Positions 6,646-11,884 of a stretch of DNA of 11,884 nt are shown here, in pieces. The first letter of the stretch is position 1; each line of letters begins with the position of its first letter. The stretch comes from JBGSKY01 sp041740995. Lineage in GTDB: Bacteria; Planctomycetota; Planctomycetia; Pirellulales; Pirellulaceae. Made by a program: the position numbers and the translations under genes. The notes below the pieces were generated by a model. It searched no databases and had not been told where the DNA came from. It saw only the letters and a list, made by a program, of their open reading frames with translations. The DNA lies in contig JBGSKY010000134.1 of assembly GCA_041740995.1 (NCBI GenBank), positions 1 to 11,884 on the forward strand, in the 5' to 3' direction.

Positions 6646-7929
6646 ATGACAAACAAGCCTGTTGAAGTCTTAAGCAGTCCGGAATTGACTGAAGTTAAAG
6701 AGTTTGAGCCAGGCGCGAGCAGTCGCCAAAAAGCATCAAATACGGCTGTGAACAATTTTCAAAAGGGAACGAGCACGCTCAGTGTTCATGCGGGCGAAGC
6801 GCGTCAAAAAAACGCCGATGCGATTACCGATCCAATCTGTTGCACCAGCACTTACACATTCCCAAACACGCAGTCTGTAATCGATTTCATCGAACAAAAT
6901 CAGGCTCGCGAAGAATACGGGCGATATGGCAATCCGAACGAAAAGGTTGTCGAACGGAAGCTGGCTGCACTAGACAACGCCGAAGACTCAGTCGTGTTTT
7001 CGAGCGGCATGGCGGCTGTTGTCGGCCTGTTTATGAGCAAGCTGAATTCTGGCGACGAAATTGTTTTCTTTGACGAATGTTATCACCGCAGCCGAGAATT
7101 TTGCGCCAAACATCTATCGCGCTTTGGGGTCAAGACGCACGAAGTCCGGACTGGAGATTACGTTGCGATGGAAGCGGCGATCAACTCCAAGACGAAGATG
7201 CTTATTTCCGAATCGCCAACCAACCCTCACCTAACCTGCATCGATATCGAACGGTTTGCGGAAATCGGTCGGAAGCATCATGTGGAAACGATGATCGATG
7301 CGACGCTGGCGACGCCATTCAATATCAAGCCACTCGACTTGGGTGTCGATTATGTATGGCATTCGGCGACTAAGTATCTCGGCGGTCATAACGACTTGCT
7401 AGCCGGTTCTATCGTGGGTAGCAAAGAGAAACTGGAATCGATCCGAAATCTTCGCGGCATCATGGGCGCTGTCAACTCGCCACACAATATGTATTTGCTT
7501 GAACGTGGATTGAAAACGCTCGCGCTTAGAATGCAGCAACACAATCAAAACGGCATGGAGGTCGCGAGGTACTTGGAGCAACATCCGCGTGTTGAACGCG
7601 TCTATTACCCAGGACTCGAATCACATCCAACGCATCAAATTGCAAGCAAGTTAATGCGGGGCTTCGGCGGTTTAGTCACCTTCGTTGTAAAAGACGCAGA
7701 CTGGAGAGCGACCGCTGATGTCATCGACGCATGCCGAATTCCACGAATCGGGCCGTCTTTGGGCGGAGTTGAATCGCTGATTGAGCAACCGTACGTGATG
7801 AGCTATTTCAACTATCCGGCCGCTCAACGTGCCAAGTTTGGAATTCCAGATAACATGATCCGAATGGCTTGCGGCATCGAAGACACAGCGGATCTAATCG
7901 CCGATTTGGAAGCAGCCCTCGACAGCTGA
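6646..7929 (+). CDS. metB: Plant-type cystathionine gamma-synthase (PLP-dependent)
   Basis: This 427-residue enzyme of the Cys/Met-metabolism PLP family (fold type I) would condense an activated homoserine with cysteine to cystathionine in the cytoplasm. Visible active-site elements are Y91-G-R-Y94-G-N-P97, PLP phosphate-loop S119-S120-G121-M122, stacking Tyr146 (DECYHRSREF), Asp218 for the pyridine nitrogen (DATLATP), Schiff-base Lys243 (HSATKYLGGHND), Glu376 in SLGGVESLIEQP and carboxylate-binding Arg406 (IRMACGIED). The wording EYGRYGNP, SPTNPHLTCIDIE, SATKYLGGHNDLLAG and VYYPGLESHP resembles plant cystathionine gamma-synthase more than Escherichia coli MetB. An N-terminal extension of about 45 residues precedes the catalytic core; there is no alternative start within it. 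A weak purine stretch (GAAGAGA, 6634-6640) may be the ribosome site. The gene is followed by a paralog 112 bases downstream. Other members of the family (gamma-lyase, homocysteine synthase) cannot be fully excluded. Confidence 0.87.
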   Translation: MTNKPVEVLSSPELTEVKEFEPGASSRQKASNTAVNNFQKGTSTLSVHAGEARQKNADAITDPICCTSTYTFPNTQSVIDFIEQNQAREEYGRYGNPNEKVVERKLAALDNAEDSVVFSSGMAAVVGLFMSKLNSGDEIVFFDECYHRSREFCAKHLSRFGVKTHEVRTGDYVAMEAAINSKTKMLISESPTNPHLTCIDIERFAEIGRKHHVETMIDATLATPFNIKPLDLGVDYVWHSATKYLGGHNDLLAGSIVGSKEKLESIRNLRGIMGAVNSPHNMYLLERGLKTLALRMQQHNQNGMEVARYLEQHPRVERVYYPGLESHPTHQIASKLMRGFGGLVTFVVKDADWRATADVIDACRIPRIGPSLGGVESLIEQPYVMSYFNYPAAQRAKFGIPDNMIRMACGIEDTADLIADLEAALDS

Positions 7930-7977
7930 GCTCAAAACTGCGATAGCCGAGTCCCGTCAAGATTCGCTCTGCTCTAG

Positions 7978-7997
7978 ACGACTAGACAAGTCGTTTT
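7978..7997 (+). terminator. Terminator- or attenuator-like hairpin between the two PLP-enzyme genes
   Basis: ACGACT (7978-7983) and AGTCGT (7989-7994) form a perfect stem around AGACA. It ends in TTTT at 7994-7997; flanking G-T and A-T pairs can lengthen the stem. It lies about 48 bases past the first enzyme's stop and about 45 before the next ATG, so it may uncouple or attenuate expression of the second gene. The stem is short and the T-run is only four bases. Confidence 0.45.
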
Positions 7998-8041
7998 CGA
8001 AAAGGCTGAACTTGGATTGATTTACTTGCACTGCAAACTCT

Positions 8042-9193
8042 ATGAAATTTGAAACTCGTGCGATCCACGTCGGAAATACTGCCGATCCACAAACTGGAGC
8101 GGTTGTTAAACCGATTCATCTTGCCACCACATTTATTCAGCCAGCCGCTGGGGAATGGGGCAAGTTCGATTACGCGCGCAGCGGTTCGCCGACGAGGGCC
8201 GCTGTTGAAGAGACGCTGGCCAGTCTTGAGGGTGGTGTCCGAGCGTTGGCATTTGCATCTGGCATGGCCGCAACACACTGCGTGACGATGTTGCTTCGCA
8301 GCGGGGATCACTTACTCGCGACAAGCGATATTTACGGCGGAACTTTTCGGCTGTTGCATAAAATCTGCGACCGATCCGGAATCGATGTGACTTTGGTTGA
8401 GGGAACCGACGCGAGCAAGATTGCTGACGCAGTAACCGACCGAACGCGATTGATATGGACCGAATCGATTGGTAACCCGCGGATGACTTTGCCAGATATC
8501 GCAGCGATATCAGCGATTGCAAAATCCCGCGGTTGCCTGTTTGGGATCGACAGCACATTCACGACGCCTGCATTGTTGCGTCCGTTAGAAATGGGTGCCG
8601 ATATTGTGATGCACTCTGCAACAAAATACCTCGGCGGACACAGCGATTGCCTAGCAGGAGTGTTGGTCGCAAAAGACAAAGAAATAGCCGACCAACTTTA
8701 CTTTATCCAGAACGCTACCGGCGCAGTGCTTGGGCCGCTCGATAGCTTCTTACTCGCCAGAGGACTAAAGACTTTGTCGTTGCGAATGCGCGAGCACTCG
8801 GCCAATGCGATGAAGATAGCAAGTTTTTTAGAACAGCATCCACGCGTCAAACGCGTTCTCTATCCAGGTTTGCCATCGCATTCGCAATATGATTTATCCG
8901 TTCGACAGATGCCCAACGGCTGTGGCGGGATGATCTCCTTCGAAGTCGATGGCGATCTACAATCGACAAAGCGGCTTTGTGAATCAACGAAACTGTTCGG
9001 TTTGGCCGTCAGCCTTGGAGCCGTAGAATCGCTAATCGAACAGCCAGCATCAATGTCTCATGCCAGCTACGACGCGGCCGCGCGGGCTGCTTATGGCATT
9101 ACCGATTCGCTGATTCGAATTTCAGTCGGATTGGAACACACCGATGACCTGATCGAGGACTTAAATCAGGCTATCGAGTCAGGCGTTGCATAG
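8042..9193 (+). CDS. Cystathionine gamma-synthase/gamma-lyase family PLP enzyme
   Basis: This 383-residue protein is a second Cys/Met-metabolism PLP enzyme, closer in wording to ordinary bacterial MetB/cystathionine gamma-lyase. Active-site elements are Y44-A-R46-S-G-S49-P-T, PLP loop A72-S73-G74-M75, stacking Tyr98 (SDIYGGTFRLL), Asp170 (IDSTFTTP), Schiff-base Lys195 (HSATKYLGGHSD), Glu329 (SLGAVESLIEQP) and Arg359 (IRISVGLEHTDDLIEDL). All catalytic residues are present, and the length is typical. Several usually invariant neighbours differ from the family consensus as I remember it: Ser49 for Asn in RSGNPT, IDSTFTTP for VDNTFATP, and GA for GG before VESL. It may cleave cystathionine to cysteine (reverse transsulfuration) while the upstream paralog makes it, but synthase, lyase or methionine gamma-lyase-like activity cannot be separated by sequence alone. 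The ATG at 8042 has no Shine-Dalgarno. Confidence 0.85.
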   Translation: MKFETRAIHVGNTADPQTGAVVKPIHLATTFIQPAAGEWGKFDYARSGSPTRAAVEETLASLEGGVRALAFASGMAATHCVTMLLRSGDHLLATSDIYGGTFRLLHKICDRSGIDVTLVEGTDASKIADAVTDRTRLIWTESIGNPRMTLPDIAAISAIAKSRGCLFGIDSTFTTPALLRPLEMGADIVMHSATKYLGGHSDCLAGVLVAKDKEIADQLYFIQNATGAVLGPLDSFLLARGLKTLSLRMREHSANAMKIASFLEQHPRVKRVLYPGLPSHSQYDLSVRQMPNGCGGMISFEVDGDLQSTKRLCESTKLFGLAVSLGAVESLIEQPASMSHASYDAAARAAYGITDSLIRISVGLEHTDDLIEDLNQAIESGVA

Positions 9194-9195
9194 CC

Positions 9196-9241
9196 AGCTT
9201 GAGAACTGAAAATACCCGAATGGAGTCAAGCTTGAGTTTTT
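9196..9241 (+). terminator. Candidate terminator after the second PLP-enzyme gene
   Basis: AGCTTGA (9196-9202) can pair with TCAAGCT (9226-9232), followed shortly by TTTTT at 9237-9241, starting three bases after the stop. The 23-base loop is long for an intrinsic terminator, so this is tentative. Confidence 0.35.
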
Positions 9242-9266
9242 AAAGGAATTGCTTGATGCTTTTTAA

Positions 9267-9286
9267 ATGACTGCCGCTGCGGTCAT
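9267..9286. terminator. Compact hairpin between convergent genes
   Basis: ATGACTGC (9267-9274) and GCGGTCAT (9279-9286) pair over eight positions, with one T-G wobble, around CGCT. It lies between the convergent PLP-enzyme and RND genes. There is no adjacent T-run, so the terminator role is inferred from position. Confidence 0.4.
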
Positions 9287-9310
9287 GGGAAATTCTAGAT
9301 TTCTCTTTCG

Positions 9311-9340
9311 TAAGACGCTGACGAAATGTCTGGCGTCTTA
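9311..9340. terminator. Inverted repeat overlapping the RND stop codon
   Basis: TAAGACGC (9311-9318) and GCGTCTTA (9333-9340) are perfect 8-base arms, with an inner GAC-GAAAT-GTC stem. The right arm includes the RND gene's stop codon (TTA on the plus strand at 9338-9340). It may act as a 3'-end hairpin for the minus-strand transcript, with 9267-9286 as a second one. Confidence 0.45.
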
Positions 9341-11884
9341 GTTGACTGCTGCTCCGCGAAAATAGAGGCGCATCGCAGAAGGAACCAACGTCAGCGAGAT
9401 TAGCGTCGCTCCAGCAACACCGACCGATATCGCGATGGCCAGCGGAGGCCAGAAACCGCCGCCGCTGATCAACAGCGGCAAGAAGCCAACCATAGTCGTA
9501 GCCGTTGTCGCTAAGACGTGCCGCGTGACTTCCATTACTGTCTCTACCGTCGCTTCGCAATCACCAGCGCGAACTGCGTCATTCTCTTTTAAGGCTGATA
9601 CGACGACGATCGAATCGTTAATCGCAATTCCGATCAGCCCCATGGTGCCGATGATTGCCATAAAGCCAAAAGGGTAGCCAAAAATCCACAATCCGCCTAA
9701 ACCTAATCCAATCGACAGAAACGCTACGACGCCAATCAAGCTTGCCAAACGAAACGAACTCAACGCAAGGACTAGTGATGCGACCATGCCGATGGCGAGA
9801 ATACTGACATTGGCTAGCAGGCGACCGACGGCTGCGTCGCGTTCGGACGCTTCGCCTCCATACTCTAAGCGGTAACCCGGTGGCAATTTAATACCAGATT
9901 CTGCATACAATTTCTCAAACTTGGCCAATGCGGTTGCGGGCAAAGTGCCTGCTATAATGAAACCTTGTATCTCGTTCAATCGGCGACCGTCGTAACGGGT
10001 AATGACTGCCCGCTGCGGCTCGAGGCTGACGCTTGCGAGTGATGAAATCGGAATCGATTCGTTAACCAAACTAACTCGATAAACATTGTTGCTGCCATTC
10101 TCGCGTGGTGCATCAATTTGCAAAGATGCCTCTTTTAGCTGTTCGATGGTTGAACGTCGGATGCCGGCTAGTCGTACGCGAACTGGAATCTGTTCAACCT
10201 GTTCGATAATGCTGCCAGCGTTCAACCCTTCGAATTTTGCAAACAATTGATCTGCCACTTGAGACTCACTCAGTCCCGCCCAAGCTGCTTGCGCAGAATC
10301 AACTTTTATAGTTGCAACCGGTCGCGATTCATTGAGCGCCGACCGCGCGTGAATGACAGTCGGAATCTGTGACGCGATCAAACGAAGCTGTTCGCCATAT
10401 CGTTTTAACTCGTCTAAATCAGGACCAAACAATCTGACCTCTAGCGGAGCGTCAAACGGCGGGCCTTGCTCAAGCTGCCGAACCAAGATTCGTGACTGCG
10501 GAAATTTTCGATCAAGTTCGGTTTGCAGCCGACGAATCATCGTCAGCGAGCTGTCATTGTCACGCAATGTCACGATCGCTTGAGCATAATTTGGATTGCC
10601 TTTTCGTCTTGCGATCACGTTGTAATAAAAAGTTGGCCCACTTTCTCCTAGAAACCAGGACGTGTGCGAAACGCGCGGCTCTTTACCTAGCACTTCGTCT
10701 ATCTGGCGAGCGACCGATTCGGTATCGGCAATTGCCGCCTGGGGTTGCTGTTCGACTTCGATGTAAAACTGGTCGCGATCAGCCGGTGGAAAAAATTGTT
10801 CGCTCAATTGCGTCGCCGAAATGAAGCCACAAAACGGAAGCACACACCCAAGGGCAATTCCGGCGAACGGGTTTTTAATGTTAAAACGAATAAACGTCCG
10901 ATAAATCGCGGTCATGGCTGGTATGCTAATCCCATGTTGCATCATCCGCGATATGAAGCTCGCATGACCGTCAGCTGCATGCTGAGAAGATGACTTACGC
11001 AACATTGCAGCGGCTGCCGGCAGGATCGTCATCGACAGAAACAAAGAGCTAAAAATTGCGAGCATGACGGTGATTGCAATGGCACCAACAAATTCGCCGG
11101 CAGGCCCTTCCATTAAGGCGATCGGCGCGAATGCGAGTGCCGTCGTCACTGTCGAGGCAAGCAATGGGATGAATAATCGGCCGACCATATCTGCCACCGC
11201 ATCGGCCGGCGCGAGTCCACGACGAAGACTGATTTCAATCTCGTCAGCAGCGATAATCGCATTATCGATCAGCAAGCCAAGTGCAATGATCAGCCCAGTG
11301 ATCGACATTTGATGGATCGGTATCTCAAGAAAACGCATTCCAGCAATAACCATCAGCGAAGCGATTGGCAAGGTCGCCGTAACGAGAAGCGAGCTTCGCC
11401 AGCCGAGAAACAAGAACGTGACGACTGCGACTGCGAGGACACCAAGCAAAAGATTATTGACCAAGCTCTTCATACGAATTTGCACATAGCTATTCTGCTC
11501 CATGATTCGATTCATCGAGATACCGCGCGGTAATCGCTTTTGGTAGCTCGCGATAATCGGTTCAGCTGCAGTAGCCCATTGGTCAATTCGAAATTCTGGA
11601 CGCAGCATCGCGCCAAGCACAATCCCTCGCTTCCCATCAATGATCGCCTTCGAAGCTGGCGGCTCCTGCGTCGAACGCCGAACTTTTGCCACGTCGGTAA
11701 GAAGCAATGTTTGACCGGCTTGCGGTGATTGCAAGTGAACTTGCAAAATATCTTCCATCGTATGAAACTCGTTGTCCATTTTGATCATCGTTTCATCCGT
11801 CGACGTCCGCAATAATCCGAGCGAAGATTTGACGTCACCGCTGCTGAGTTGTCGCGCGATTTCGGCCGCTGTTAGTCCTGCGGC
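9338..11884 (-). CDS. RND-family efflux permease (N-terminus outside window)
   Basis: The frame is open to the right edge, with 24 residues (AAGLTAAEIARQLSSGD...) readable beyond the TTG at 11812, so that TTG is internal. By comparison with AcrB-length proteins, about 200 residues are missing. Numbering from the TTG: porter domain to about 116; transmembrane helices 2-6 at about 117-268, with the TM4 motif GLLIDNAIIAADEIE (179-193); TM7 at about 315-335, followed by FFPPADRDQF (340-349); second porter/docking region to about 650; helices 8-12 to the end, with the TM10 motif GIAINDSIVVV (N732, D733). RND permeases are inner-membrane proton antiporters that work with a periplasmic adaptor and an outer-membrane channel; neither partner is in the window. 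FFPPADRDQF and the lack of metal-type TM4 wording favour an organic-substrate (HAE-like) pump, but the substrate is unknown. It is convergent with the PLP-enzyme genes. Confidence 0.92.
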   Translation of the reverse strand, partial: AAGLTAAEIARQLSSGDVKSSLGLLRTSTDETMIKMDNEFHTMEDILQVHLQSPQAGQTLLLTDVAKVRRSTQEPPASKAIIDGKRGIVLGAMLRPEFRIDQWATAAEPIIASYQKRLPRGISMNRIMEQNSYVQIRMKSLVNNLLLGVLAVAVVTFLFLGWRSSLLVTATLPIASLMVIAGMRFLEIPIHQMSITGLIIALGLLIDNAIIAADEIEISLRRGLAPADAVADMVGRLFIPLLASTVTTALAFAPIALMEGPAGEFVGAIAITVMLAIFSSLFLSMTILPAAAAMLRKSSSQHAADGHASFISRMMQHGISIPAMTAIYRTFIRFNIKNPFAGIALGCVLPFCGFISATQLSEQFFPPADRDQFYIEVEQQPQAAIADTESVARQIDEVLGKEPRVSHTSWFLGESGPTFYYNVIARRKGNPNYAQAIVTLRDNDSSLTMIRRLQTELDRKFPQSRILVRQLEQGPPFDAPLEVRLFGPDLDELKRYGEQLRLIASQIPTVIHARSALNESRPVATIKVDSAQAAWAGLSESQVADQLFAKFEGLNAGSIIEQVEQIPVRVRLAGIRRSTIEQLKEASLQIDAPRENGSNNVYRVSLVNESIPISSLASVSLEPQRAVITRYDGRRLNEIQGFIIAGTLPATALAKFEKLYAESGIKLPPGYRLEYGGEASERDAAVGRLLANVSILAIGMVASLVLALSSFRLASLIGVVAFLSIGLGLGGLWIFGYPFGFMAIIGTMGLIGIAINDSIVVVSALKENDAVRAGDCEATVETVMEVTRHVLATTATTMVGFLPLLISGGGFWPPLAIAISVGVAGATLISLTLVPSAMRLYFRGAAVN

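Noticed and set aside
11810..11812. TTG at 11812 as the true start of the RND permease
   Set aside because: The frame stays open to the edge, and the RND family has a first transmembrane helix and about 200 more residues before this point.

Overview
The window looks like chromosome from a planctomycete, probably of the Pirellulales/Rhodopirellula type. The evidence is the mix of gene families: a cell-surface protein with FG-GAP, RTX-like and long C-terminal repeats, a secreted DUF1080 (3-keto-disaccharide hydrolase) protein, several exported or lipid-anchored proteins of unknown function, and a plant-like cystathionine gamma-synthase. Most starts lack a clear Shine-Dalgarno sequence, and the genes are separated by long intergenic stretches. 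The assignment is by family recognition; no rRNA or other marker gene is present.

Layout. (1) At 1-1730 (+) is the 3' part of a large surface/adhesin-like gene, cut by the left edge. (2) At 1829-2992 (-) is a secreted DUF1080 protein, convergent with gene 1; an inverted repeat lies between the two stop codons. (3) At 3630-4358 (-) is a probable lipoprotein. (4) At 4937-6256 (-) is an exported HEAT-like alpha-helical protein. (5) A divergent intergenic region at 6257-6645 contains three inverted repeats and a possible sigma70-like promoter. (6) At 6646-7929 and 8042-9193 (+) are two paralogous PLP-dependent transsulfuration enzymes: a plant-type cystathionine gamma-synthase and a bacterial-type cystathionine gamma-synthase/lyase. 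A terminator-like hairpin lies between them. (7) At 9338-11884 (-) is most of an RND efflux permease, cut by the right edge and convergent with the transsulfuration pair.

The most distinctive non-coding feature is a dispersed, hairpin-rich intergenic repeat present in two same-orientation copies (about 3285-3590 and 4403-4909). Each copy begins 30-40 bases beyond the stop codon of a minus-strand gene, so both would lie in 3' untranslated RNA. In the second copy one internal module has been expanded into a tandem array of 67-base units (3.8 copies), each with two potential hairpins. It is not a CRISPR array and codes for no credible protein.

The two PLP enzymes together could make cystathionine from an activated homoserine and cysteine (methionine route) and cleave cystathionine back to cysteine (reverse transsulfuration). 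Which paralog does which is inference. The remaining genes have no evident functional link to them.
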